Assembly: GCA_026707325.1 (NCBI GenBank)
Contig: JAPOXA010000062.1
Coordinates: 1 to 64,000 of the forward strand
Direction of reading: 5' to 3'
DNA length: 64,000 nucleotides
DNA from: Acidobacteriota bacterium
GTDB lineage: Bacteria; Acidobacteriota; Thermoanaerobaculia; Multivoradales; Multivoraceae
Shown: piece by piece, positions 55,726 through 62,805 of the stretch
Layout of the letters: every line of letters begins with the position of its first letter
How positions within the stretch are numbered: position 1 is the first letter of the stretch
The notes under the pieces: generated by a model
The model's database searches: none
What the model saw: the letters and a program-made list of their open reading frames with translations, nothing else
What the model was told of the DNA's origin: nothing
Translations under genes and position numbers: made by a program

Positions 55726-56180
55726 CCACCGCGATCCGCCACGGCGCCATCCTGGACATCATCGGCCGGCGGCCGGTGTCGAGCCAGAAGGACCTGGTGC
55801 GCGTCCTCGGCCGCCGCGGCTTCCAGGTGTCCCAGGCCACCGTGTCACGCGACGTTCGCCGGCTCGGCCTGTTGAAGGTGCCTCTGGCGGGCGGCGGCTT
55901 CCGCTACGCGCCCGCGGAGCAGGCCGCGGGACCGGTCCGCCCCGACGCCGAGCGCGCGATGAGGATGTTCGTGACCGGCGTGAGCGAGGGCGAGGCGCTC
56001 CTCGTGCTGAGGACGCGCAGCGGCAACGCGAACGCGCTGGCCGTCGTGATCGACCAGGCCGACTGGCCGGACGTCGCCGGCACGCTGGCCGGCGACGACA
56101 CCGTTCTCCTGGTCCTCAAGAGCGTCGCCGCCCGCGACCGCATCCGCGAGTCCCTCGCAGCGCTACTCGAAGGCGACTGA
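55722..56180 (+). CDS. argR: Arginine repressor ArgR
   Basis: This 152-residue arginine-responsive regulator has a winged helix-turn-helix at the N-terminus (SQKDLVRVLGRRGFQVSQAT, recognition SQATVSRDVRRLGL) and the hexamerising arginine-binding domain at the C-terminus (RSGNANALAVVIDQADWPD, GTLAGDDTVLLVLKS). Being last in the arg operon suggests self-regulation through the region upstream of argC. It overlaps argH by 4 bases, and its 3' end overlaps the converging molybdopterin oxidoreductase by 18 bases. Confidence 0.95.
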   Translation: MTTAIRHGAILDIIGRRPVSSQKDLVRVLGRRGFQVSQATVSRDVRRLGLLKVPLAGGGFRYAPAEQAAGPVRPDAERAMRMFVTGVSEGEALLVLRTRSGNANALAVVIDQADWPDVAGTLAGDDTVLLVLKSVAARDRIRESLAALLEGD

Positions 56181-56792
56181 TCTCCGCACCTGCCACGCCT
56201 GCCGCGTCTCCTGCGACGAGAACCGCTGCTCGGCCCAGGGGTCTCCGTAGGTGTGGTAGCCGTTCTCCTCCCAGAAGCCGCGCTCGTCGGCGTTGAGGAA
56301 CTCGACGCCCGAAACCCACTTCGCGCTTTTCCAGGCGTACAAGTGCGGCACCACGAGCCGCAGTGGGCCGCCGTGGTCCGGCGCCAGCGGTTCGCCGCCG
56401 TGAAGGTCCGCGAACAGCGCGTGCTCGGACAGCAGGTCGTCGAGCGGCAGGTTCGTCGTGTAGCCGCCGTAGCAGTGGATCATCGCGTGTGTAGCGTCCG
56501 GAGACAGCGCAACCGCCCCCAGCACGTCCCGGGTCGCGAACCCGGACCACGGGTTGTCAAGGGTCGAGAAACGCGTGACGCAGTGGAAGTCGGCCGTGAC
56601 CTCGCGCCGCGGCAGCGACTGAAGCGCCTGCCAATCGAACGCGTGTTCGGCCTCGACCCGGCCGAACAGCCGCAGCTCGAAGCCGGCCGAATCGACCTCC
56701 GGCGTGTCGCCGACGGACAGCACCGGCCACTTCTTCGTGACGTACTGGCCGGGCGGGATCCGGTCGTCGCCGCGCCTCGGGGAATCGTCCAT
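56163..56792 (-). CDS. Molybdopterin-dependent oxidoreductase, sulfite oxidase-type domain
   Basis: A 209-residue protein formed almost entirely of the sulfite oxidase/MsrP-type molybdopterin-binding domain. The Mo-ligand Cys71 sits in DFHCVTRFSTLDNPWSG. LHGGEPLAPDHGGPLRLVVP and YAWKSAKWVSGVEFLN are the usual pterin-binding segments. It has no Tat or Sec signal and no dimerisation or haem domain, so it is a compact, apparently cytoplasmic member. The substrate is unknown; sulfite, methionine sulfoxide or another oxo-group transfer are family options. It diverges from the cysteine gene set at 56920, and a sulfur-related role is possible. Confidence 0.85.
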   Translation of the reverse strand: MDDSPRRGDDRIPPGQYVTKKWPVLSVGDTPEVDSAGFELRLFGRVEAEHAFDWQALQSLPRREVTADFHCVTRFSTLDNPWSGFATRDVLGAVALSPDATHAMIHCYGGYTTNLPLDDLLSEHALFADLHGGEPLAPDHGGPLRLVVPHLYAWKSAKWVSGVEFLNADERGFWEENGYHTYGDPWAEQRFSSQETRQAWQVRRSVAFE

Positions 56793-56919
56793 GGCGCGGG
56801 GAGACTATCGACTGTCCGCCGCGTCGTGCAGCGCGCCGGTTGTAAATGTGAGCGATGTGGTCAACAATTCCCGGTCCCGCGCCGCGGCTCGCCCTGAGCC
56901 GCCTGCCGGAGTCCGCACG

Positions 56920-57927
56920 ATGATCACCGAATCCCCTCCCGGCGAGTACGCCGCAACCGCCGTCGAGCTGGCCGGTCCGCCTATTCCGGACGGGCTCGGC
57001 GACGGCGCCCGACGGTTGCTGTCGCGGATCGGCAACACGCCCCTGATCGACCTGAGCCACGTCCTCGGACCGGCCGCGCGGGAACTCGGATCCGAACTCC
57101 TGGCCAAGGCGGAGATGGCGAATCCCGGCGGCTCGGTCAAGGACCGGCCCGCGCGTCACATGATGCTGGCGGCCCGGGACGCCGGCCAGCTAGACGGCGG
57201 CCGCCGCGTCCTGGACGCGACCTCGGGCAACACCGGCATCGCGCTCGCCATGATCGGCGCGGCGATGGACATCGGCGTGACACTCTGCCTGCCGCGGAAC
57301 GCCTCGATCGAGCGCCGCCGCATCCTCGGCGCGTTCGGCGCCGAACTCGTCCTGACCGATCCGATGGAGGGCTCCGACGGCGCCATCCGCGAGGCGCGGA
57401 GGATGATCGAGGCGGATCCCGAGGCCTTCTGCTACGTCGACCAGTACGGCAACATCGCCAACTGGCGGGCTCACTTCGAAACCACGGGCCCCGAGATCTG
57501 GGTGCAGACGGAGGGTCGGCTCACCCACTTCGTCGCGGGTCTTGGCACCAGCGGCACCTTCTGCGGCACGGCCCGGTACCTGGCCGAACGCGCTCCCGGG
57601 GTCCGGCTCATCTCGATGCAGCCGGACGGCCCCTTCCATGGTCTGGAGGGCATGAAGCACATGCCCAGCGCCCTGGTGCCGGCGATCTACGATTCTTCGA
57701 TCGCCCACGAGGAAGCCGCGGTCAGCACGGAGGACGCCTACGCCGAGGTCAAGGCGCTTGCCCGGCGGAGCGGCCTGCTCGTCGGCATTTCCGCGGCCGC
57801 CAATGTGGTCGCGGCGCGGCGGATCGCCGAGCGCGCTGCGGAGGCCGGGGAGCGCGCCGTGGTGGTGACCATCCTCTGCGACGGCGCCGACAAGTACCTG
57901 TCCGAACCGTTCTGGGACGAGGACTGA
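56920..57927 (+). CDS. Cysteine synthase, CysM-like (probable CysO-dependent)
   Basis: A 335-residue fold-type II PLP enzyme. LLSRIGNTPLIDLS, the PLP Lys74 in NPGGSVKDRPA, TSGNTGIALAMIG and GLGTSGTFCGTARYL are all present. Plain cysteine synthases use sulfide. Here the next genes encode a JAMM protease and a CysO-MoeZ fusion, the set known from Mycobacterium tuberculosis, where CysM takes sulfur from the CysO thiocarboxylate; the same chemistry is inferred. The frame extends upstream as far as 56704 with a GTG near 56848. ATG 56920 is preferred because it follows a CGGAG and does not lengthen the N-terminus with Arg/Ala-rich shadow sequence. Confidence 0.88.
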   Translation: MITESPPGEYAATAVELAGPPIPDGLGDGARRLLSRIGNTPLIDLSHVLGPAARELGSELLAKAEMANPGGSVKDRPARHMMLAARDAGQLDGGRRVLDATSGNTGIALAMIGAAMDIGVTLCLPRNASIERRRILGAFGAELVLTDPMEGSDGAIREARRMIEADPEAFCYVDQYGNIANWRAHFETTGPEIWVQTEGRLTHFVAGLGTSGTFCGTARYLAERAPGVRLISMQPDGPFHGLEGMKHMPSALVPAIYDSSIAHEEAAVSTEDAYAEVKALARRSGLLVGISAAANVVAARRIAERAAEAGERAVVVTILCDGADKYLSEPFWDED

Positions 57928-57929
57928 GG

Positions 57930-58388
57930 ATGATCGAACTATCCCAGGGCGATCTGGCCCGCATCCGCGCACACGGCGAGGCGACGTACCCGGAGGAGTG
58001 CTGCGGCATCCTGGTCGGCAGCGTCGAGCGGACTGCCGGCGAGAACGGCGCGGCCCTGGCCCGGGTCGTGCGCCTGGTCGGCGCCGAGAACGAACGTGAG
58101 GACGAGAGCCGCCACAACCGCTACCTCATCCCGCCCGAGGTCATCCTGCGGACCGAGCGGGAGGCGCGGGCGGACGGCCTCGACGTGGTTGGCTACTACC
58201 ACTCGCACCCGGATCACCCGTCGCGGCCCAGCGACTTCGACCGGGACCACGCCTGGCCGGGCTACAGTTACCTGATCGTCTCGGTGCGCGAGGGCCGCGC
58301 CAGGGACGAGCGGAGCTGGCGGCTCAGCAACGACCGTTCCCGCTTCGACGAGGAACCGATCCGTACTCCTGAACCGCCCGCGACCTGA
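57930..58388 (+). CDS. JAMM/MPN+ metalloprotease (Mec+-like)
   Basis: A 152-residue zinc protease of the JAB1/MPN/Mov34 family. The complete JAMM motif is visible: Glu23 in YPEECCGILVG, then His91 and His93 with Ser101 and Asp104 in HSHPDHPSRPSDFD (H-x-H-x7-S-x2-D). In the mycobacterial system Mec+ removes the cysteine that CysM adds to the C-terminal Gly of CysO. Here it might also cut the CysO domain from the MoeZ fusion encoded next (after Gly-Gly 90-91). It starts two bases after the CysM-like gene and precedes the fusion by 37 bases. Confidence 0.9.
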   Translation: MIELSQGDLARIRAHGEATYPEECCGILVGSVERTAGENGAALARVVRLVGAENEREDESRHNRYLIPPEVILRTEREARADGLDVVGYYHSHPDHPSRPSDFDRDHAWPGYSYLIVSVREGRARDERSWRLSNDRSRFDEEPIRTPEPPAT

Positions 58389-58425
58389 AACGCAAGAGAA
58401 CCGAAGAGTCCTGTGGAGACCGACG

Positions 58426-59901
58426 ATGACCGTACTCATACAGATTCCCACGCCCCTGCGGGGCTTCGCCGACGAACAGGCCGAGGTGGCGGTTGCCGCC
58501 GCCACGGTCGGCGAGGCGATGGAGCAGCTCGTCACCCGCTACGAAGGGCTGCGGCCGCACCTGTTCGGCGACGACGGCAAGCTGCGCACCTTCGTCAACC
58601 TGTTCCTGAACGACGAGGACGTGCGCTATCTGGAGCGCGAGGCGACGCCGATCAACGGCGACGCGACGCTGGCGATCATCCCGTCGATCGCCGGCGGCAC
58701 GGTGGCGGAACCGCCGCCGGCCGCGGCTCAGTCGACCGCGAAGCAGTCGACCGCGACCGAGCTGAACCCGGAGGAGATCCTCCGCTACAGCCGTCACCTC
58801 ATCATGCCCGAAGTCGGTTCCGAGGGGCAGTTGAAGCTCAAGCAGGCCAAGGTGCTGATGATCGGCACCGGCGGGCTCGGCTCGCCGGTCGGCATGTACC
58901 TGGCCGCGGCGGGCGTCGGCCGCCTCGGCCTGGTCGACTTCGACGTCGTCGACGAATCGAACCTGCACCGGCAGTTGCTGTACAGCAACACGGACGTCGG
59001 CCGTCCCAAGCTCGACGCCGCGGTCGAACGCCTGCACGAGGTGAACCCGCACATCGAACTCACGCCGCACCCGGTGCTGCTCGACTCGAGCAACGCGCTC
59101 GAGATCTTCGAGGACTACGACGTGATCGTCGACGGCACGGACAACTTCCCGACCCGCTACCTGGTCAACGACGCCTGCGTCCTGCTCGGCAAGCCCAACG
59201 TCTACGGGTCGATCTTCCGCTTCGAGGGCCAGGTGTCCGTGTTCTGGGGCGCCAAGGGTCCCTGCTACCGCTGCCTGTTCGCCGAGCCGCCGCCGCCGGG
59301 ACTCGTCCCCTCATGCGCCGAGGGCGGCGTCCTCGGGGTCCTTCCGGGCATCATCGGCAGCCTGCAGGCGAACGAGGTGATCAAGCTGATCATCGGTCAG
59401 GGCGATCCCCTGATCGGCCGCCTGCTCCTGTTCGACGCCCTGCGCATGAGCTTCCGCGAGCTGAAGCTGCGCAAGAACCCGGACTGCCCCATCTGCTCCG
59501 AGAACCCGACCCAGACCGAACTGATCGACTACGAGCAGTTCTGCGGCGTTCCCGCCGTCGCCGAGGAGCCCGCGCTCAACGACCTGATCGACGTGACCCC
59601 CAGCCAGGTCCAGTCCTGGATGAACGATGGCCGCGACTTCAGCATCCTCGACGTTCGGGGCCCCCAGGAGTACGCCATCTGCCGGATCGACGGCTCGACC
59701 CTGATCCCGGTCGCCGAGTTGGAGAGCCGGATCGACGAGCTCGACCCCTCGAAGCTCTGGGTCGTCCACTGCCACCACGGCCCGCGGTCGACCCGGGCAA
59801 CGAACATCCTCCGCGACAACGGCTTCCCGCAGGCCTACAACCTGGCTGGCGGGATCGATGCGTGGGCGGTGGAGGTGGATCCGTCGTTGCCGCGGTATTG
59901 A
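58426..59901 (+). CDS. CysO (ThiS/MoaD-like)-MoeZ (E1-like)-rhodanese fusion
   Basis: A 491-residue three-domain protein. Residues 1-91 are a ubiquitin-like sulfur carrier (VLIQIPTPLRGFADEQ... TLAIIPSIAGG) with the Gly-Gly at 90-91. An Ala/Pro/Ser/Thr linker (92-112) follows. Residues about 113-355 are the adenylating MoeB/ThiF domain: the ATP loop GTGGLGSPVG (147-156), catalytic Cys297 in PSCAEGGVLG, and zinc Cys pairs CYRC and CPIC. Residues about 385-491 are a rhodanese with Cys449 in HCHHGPRS. In known systems the E1 adenylates the carrier Gly and a sulfurtransferase makes the thiocarboxylate. Here carrier and enzyme are one chain, and the Gly-Gly is internal, so cleavage is needed. Confidence 0.92.
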   Translation: MTVLIQIPTPLRGFADEQAEVAVAAATVGEAMEQLVTRYEGLRPHLFGDDGKLRTFVNLFLNDEDVRYLEREATPINGDATLAIIPSIAGGTVAEPPPAAAQSTAKQSTATELNPEEILRYSRHLIMPEVGSEGQLKLKQAKVLMIGTGGLGSPVGMYLAAAGVGRLGLVDFDVVDESNLHRQLLYSNTDVGRPKLDAAVERLHEVNPHIELTPHPVLLDSSNALEIFEDYDVIVDGTDNFPTRYLVNDACVLLGKPNVYGSIFRFEGQVSVFWGAKGPCYRCLFAEPPPPGLVPSCAEGGVLGVLPGIIGSLQANEVIKLIIGQGDPLIGRLLLFDALRMSFRELKLRKNPDCPICSENPTQTELIDYEQFCGVPAVAEEPALNDLIDVTPSQVQSWMNDGRDFSILDVRGPQEYAICRIDGSTLIPVAELESRIDELDPSKLWVVHCHHGPRSTRATNILRDNGFPQAYNLAGGIDAWAVEVDPSLPRY

Positions 59902-59950
59902 GGGAGCGGCGAGGTAGCGACTTCAATCGACTTCTAACTCTAACGCGCCG

Positions 59951-59965
59951 GACGCCGTAGGCGTC
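59951..59965 (+). terminator. Small hairpin after the CysO-MoeZ gene
   Basis: GACGCC and GGCGTC enclose the loop GTA, 50 bases after the stop of the fusion gene. A 6-bp stem without T-run is weak evidence, but the position fits the end of the cysteine operon. Confidence 0.3.
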
Positions 59966-60139
59966 GAAGTGATGTCAAGTGCCGAGCGATTTGAAGTGGA
60001 CGTCCCGGCCTTCGCACCCGCGGCTCAGGCAGCGCCTCGCGGCCACGGGGGGCGGTCAGGTTCTCCGCTTGCCTTGTTGGTCCTCAATGAGCTTCAACTG
60101 GGAGCCGAATCGTAACTTCGGCTGGGTTGCGCTCGAAGC

Positions 60140-60418
60140 TCATTGCAGCCGCCGCCACAAGTACACGATGCCGGCAACGGTCACTACGGCTGCCGCGGTG
60201 GCGAGCAGCAGCAGCAGCGAGCCGCCCAGCAACAACACGAACTCGGCGGCAGGTTCCGGCGTCGTCGCAAGCTGTTGCTCAACCCACTGCGTGTCTCTCC
60301 CGCTTTGCATCCGTCTTCCCATCTCCCGTTCAAGGGCTTCGCGCCACTGCCTCGCGGATGTCCAGCGTCGGGCGAAGTAGTCGCCTGTCTTCCGCCTCGG
60401 CGGACACCGCGTAGCCAC
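60140..60418 (-). CDS. Possible small tail-anchored membrane protein
   Basis: A 92-codon minus-strand frame. The last 34 residues form a convincing membrane helix with a basic end (VLLLGGSLLLLLATAAAVV, then TVAGIVYLWRRLQ), preceded by a soluble part containing QWREALEREMGRRMQSG. The GTG at 60418 has no clear ribosome site; an internal ATG (near 60321) would leave 60 residues. The Leu run is encoded by CTG repeats, so the hydrophobic segment could also be chance. I do not recognise a family. Confidence 0.35.
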   Translation of the reverse strand: MATRCPPRRKTGDYFARRWTSARQWREALEREMGRRMQSGRDTQWVEQQLATTPEPAAEFVLLLGGSLLLLLATAAAVVTVAGIVYLWRRLQ

Positions 60419-60644
60419 CGGCGCGCATCCTTCGTTCCGGCGTCCATCACGCCGAACTCCGCAGGCGCTCCGGAGTCGTTTCGATTACGCAAGCTCGGGC
60501 GGCGGGCCTCGGCGCTGCCTGTGGTTTCGCGGACAGGCGCGCCCACCAGGGCCGCGCCGGAGGACGGACTCTCAAGGCGGTCGCGCCAGGGCCTCTGAAA
60601 CTTCGGCGCAGGGTGGGATTGTCGGCGAGTCGGCGAGTCATCTG

Positions 60645-60794
60645 TGGATCGGAGTCGTCCCACTCTAGCGCTAGCGCCCTCAGGATAGGGAGTACGACGA
60701 ACTGCTTGAGGTCCGCCTCGTTCTTCAGGATGCCGGAGCGGATGTGTACCGCGACGGTCGTCAGAGTCGCCTGGAGGCCCAGAGGTTCATGCAC
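60645..60794 (-). pseudogene. Fragment resembling a type I restriction (HsdR-like) N-terminus
   Basis: The minus-strand reading starting at 60794 gives LQATLTTVAVHIRSGILKNE, then ADLKQFVVLPILRALALEWDDSDPQ. The spacing G-x(3)-N-E-A...V-x-P-I-L-x-A-L...W-D-x-x-D-P resembles the N-terminal nuclease region of HsdR-like and related restriction proteins. After DDSDPQ the similarity stops and the frame runs on as Arg/Pro-rich sequence, so at most 50 residues of the original gene remain. The resemblance is from memory of the family pattern and needs a profile search. Confidence 0.4.
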
Positions 60795-60995
60795 GGCCCG
60801 TGTGGCTCGGTTGGTGGAGAGGATCGGCTACTCCGCCGCAGCCGTTGGCGCAACCATGATTCCGCCGACAGCGTTCGGGCGCGGTTCGCCCGCTGCTACG
60901 CTCTCCGGCGTGGCTCCGTTGACAGGCACGCCCACGGTTCCAGGGAACACCGCTGGCCAGGCAGCCGTTGGCGCCCCGCACCCCGAGAGAAGCTC

Positions 60996-62219
60996 ATGAT
61001 CAACCGCCTTGCCGTCAAGGGCTTCAAGAGCTTTCGCGACGTGACAGTTCACCTGGGCGGGTTGAACCTGTTCGTCGGCACGAACGCCAGCGGAAAGTCG
61101 AACTTCTTCGATGCTCTTCGGGTGCTGCAGGGCATCGGCAACGGCTTCACGGTGAGCGAGATCCTCGACGGAAAGCCGCGGAGCGCGACCAGCGAGGTCT
61201 GGGAAGGGATCCGGGGCGGGAGCGCCAAGGCGTGTTTCGAGGGCGCCGACCAGTTGGAGACGTTCTCGATCACTGCTGCCGGCCGCCTGAGCGTCGGAAA
61301 GGCGACCAGGCGATGGGAGTACTCCGTGAGCGTCTCTCCGAGCCGAAGTCATGTTGAGCGGGAGAGTCTGGAGTACGGAGGCCGTTCGATCTATGACTCC
61401 CGCTATGCGGACAGGGGTGGCGTAGGGAGCCCGGTTCTCAAGGTCGAGTATCAACACGGGGGGCGCGGCCGCCCCCGACACCTGCCGTTCGAACGTTCCC
61501 GGCCCGTTTTGCGGCAGTTTGAAGGCGCGAATCGCGTGGAGTCGCAGCATGGCGCGTTCGCCGCGCGAGTGGCAAATGTGTTGGCCGACATGCAGCGGGT
61601 CGACCCCGCGCCGACAATTCTGAGGGATTACGCGCAGGCGGGGCAGGTGGCCCGCATGGGCGAACACGGTGAGAACTTCGCCGCCCTAGTCAGGGGGATC
61701 TGCGCCGACCCCGATGCGGAGGCCGGGTACCTCGAGTGGCTGCGCGAGTTGCGACCGGCGGAAGTGGACAGCGTTGCGACCTTGTCCGGCGCGGTGGGCG
61801 AGCCTCTTTTCATGCTGCGAGAGGGAGGCAGGGAGTTTCCCGCTCCTGTGTTGAGCGACGGGACGCTTCGGTTCGCCGCGATCGCCGCGGCTTTCTTTCA
61901 ACCCGACATGCCGCGGATCATGACGATCGAAGAAATCGAGAACGGCATACACGCGAGCCGAACGCGTCTGATCCTGGAGCTCCTGCGCGCCAACGCTGAA
62001 GCCGGTTCGACGCAGATCCTGGCCACGACTCACTCGCCGGCGGTTCTCGCGTGGCTGGAACCGCCGGAGTACGCCACGACTCACCTCTGCCGACGCGACC
62101 AGGATACGGGTGAAGCCACGATCACGCGGCTCCGGGACGTGCCGGGCTTCGGTGATGTGGCGAGAGACCATTCGCTGGGCGACCTGTTCACGGAAGGCTG
62201 GCTGGAGGCTTCCTGGTGA
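60996..62219 (+). CDS. AAA-family ATPase, SMC/OLD-like (AAA_21 type)
   Basis: A 407-residue ABC/SMC-type ATPase. It starts INRLAVKGFKSFRDVTVHLG, with Walker A GTNASGKSN (Lys34), an LSDGTLRFAAIAAAFFQ signature-like motif (about residue 285), Walker B MTIEEIENGIH (about 307) and the H-loop ATTHSPAVLAWLE. This is the pattern of stand-alone predicted ATPases found in mobile or defence loci. The middle of the protein is divergent. ATG 60996 follows GAGAGAAG. It overlaps the next gene, a Toprim-like protein, by 4 bases (GTGA), so the two are made together. No DNA-binding domain is seen. Confidence 0.85.
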   Translation: MINRLAVKGFKSFRDVTVHLGGLNLFVGTNASGKSNFFDALRVLQGIGNGFTVSEILDGKPRSATSEVWEGIRGGSAKACFEGADQLETFSITAAGRLSVGKATRRWEYSVSVSPSRSHVERESLEYGGRSIYDSRYADRGGVGSPVLKVEYQHGGRGRPRHLPFERSRPVLRQFEGANRVESQHGAFAARVANVLADMQRVDPAPTILRDYAQAGQVARMGEHGENFAALVRGICADPDAEAGYLEWLRELRPAEVDSVATLSGAVGEPLFMLREGGREFPAPVLSDGTLRFAAIAAAFFQPDMPRIMTIEEIENGIHASRTRLILELLRANAEAGSTQILATTHSPAVLAWLEPPEYATTHLCRRDQDTGEATITRLRDVPGFGDVARDHSLGDLFTEGWLEASW

Positions 62220-62779
62220 GCTTTCGGGTTCTCGTCATCCCGGAAGATCCCACGCACAACGGCTACATCCTGAAACCGCTAGCGGAAATGGTCCTGGCGG
62301 AAGCCGGTAGACCCGCCGCCACGGTGACGGTGCTCACGAACCCCAGAGTTCGCGGTTACGACCAAGCCGTCAGCGTTATCCGGGGCGGACTCTCTTCGCG
62401 CTACCGCTTCATGGACCTCTGGTTGTTTCTTCCCGACGCCGACAGGGCGAGCGAGGAGGCGATGCGCAGTCTCGAACTGGAGCTGGAGAGCGAAGGTGTC
62501 ACGCTGCTCTGCTGTCCTGCCAGACCCGAGGTCGAGATCTATGCCTGTGTGGCCTATCGGGGGGAGCTTCGCGGATCCTGGGCCGAAGCTCGTTCGAACC
62601 CGCGATTGAAGGAGACGGTCTTCGAACCGCTGCTACAAGCGCATGGCGACCCCCGTCGTCCCGGGGGCGGCAGAGGCTCGATGACCGAGAAGTCGATAGC
62701 CCAGCGCCGGCGGTTCTTTCAGCTTTGCCCCGAGATTGCCGAGTTGCGGAACCGCATCGAGGAGCTTCTCGACGGCTGA
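62216..62779 (+). CDS. Toprim-like (possible nuclease) partner of the AAA ATPase
   Basis: A 187-residue cytoplasmic protein. The layout suggests a Toprim or DUF4276-like fold: an acidic residue after strand 1 (VLVIPEDPTHNGYILKPL, Glu10/Asp11), a DxD after a later strand (LWLFLPDADR, Asp74/Asp76), and a further acidic cluster (RPEVEIYACV, Glu105/Glu107). The C-terminal 50 residues are helical and basic, with the conserved-looking FFQLCPEIAELRNRIEELL. Toprim proteins cut or bind nucleic acids with Mg2+. The call is from motif spacing only. It is translationally coupled to the AAA gene and ends 26 bases before the converging YgfZ gene. Confidence 0.65.
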   Translation: MSFRVLVIPEDPTHNGYILKPLAEMVLAEAGRPAATVTVLTNPRVRGYDQAVSVIRGGLSSRYRFMDLWLFLPDADRASEEAMRSLELELESEGVTLLCCPARPEVEIYACVAYRGELRGSWAEARSNPRLKETVFEPLLQAHGDPRRPGGGRGSMTEKSIAQRRRFFQLCPEIAELRNRIEELLDG

Positions 62780-62805
62780 ACGCCGAGTGTTGACGGAGTC
62801 TCGTG

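Larger units (their letters stand above)
59902..60995. other. 1.1-kb low-coding stretch with gene remnants
   Basis: This is the only gap over 300 bases without a convincing intact gene. It holds the hairpin at 59951-59965, a possible small membrane ORF on the minus strand (60140-60418) and a short fragment resembling the N-terminus of a restriction subunit (60645-60794, minus). A 14-base direct repeat (60838-60851 and 60961-60974) lies just ahead of the AAA gene. The plus-strand ORFs here are Arg/Ser/Pro-rich shadows. No insertion-sequence ends, integrase or tRNA attachment site was seen. The mix suggests a site where accessory DNA enters and decays. Confidence 0.55.

Noticed and set aside
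60919..60947. TTGACA at 60919 as promoter of the AAA gene
   Set aside because: The hexamer is perfect, but the sequence 17 bases downstream (AGGGAA) bears no resemblance to a -10 box.
60838..60974. 14-base direct repeat flanking 110 bases ahead of the AAA gene as attachment sites
   Set aside because: Too short, separated by only 123 bases, and enclosing no gene; likely chance in high-GC sequence.
59902..60995. Insertion sequence or prophage remnant
   Set aside because: No transposase, integrase, terminal inverted repeats or target duplication were found; the tRNA gene in the window is 55 kb away.
60743..60995. N-terminal extension of the AAA ATPase frame
   Set aside because: The 84 extra residues are Arg/His/Gly-rich without similarity; ATG 60996 has a ribosome site and the typical start of the family.
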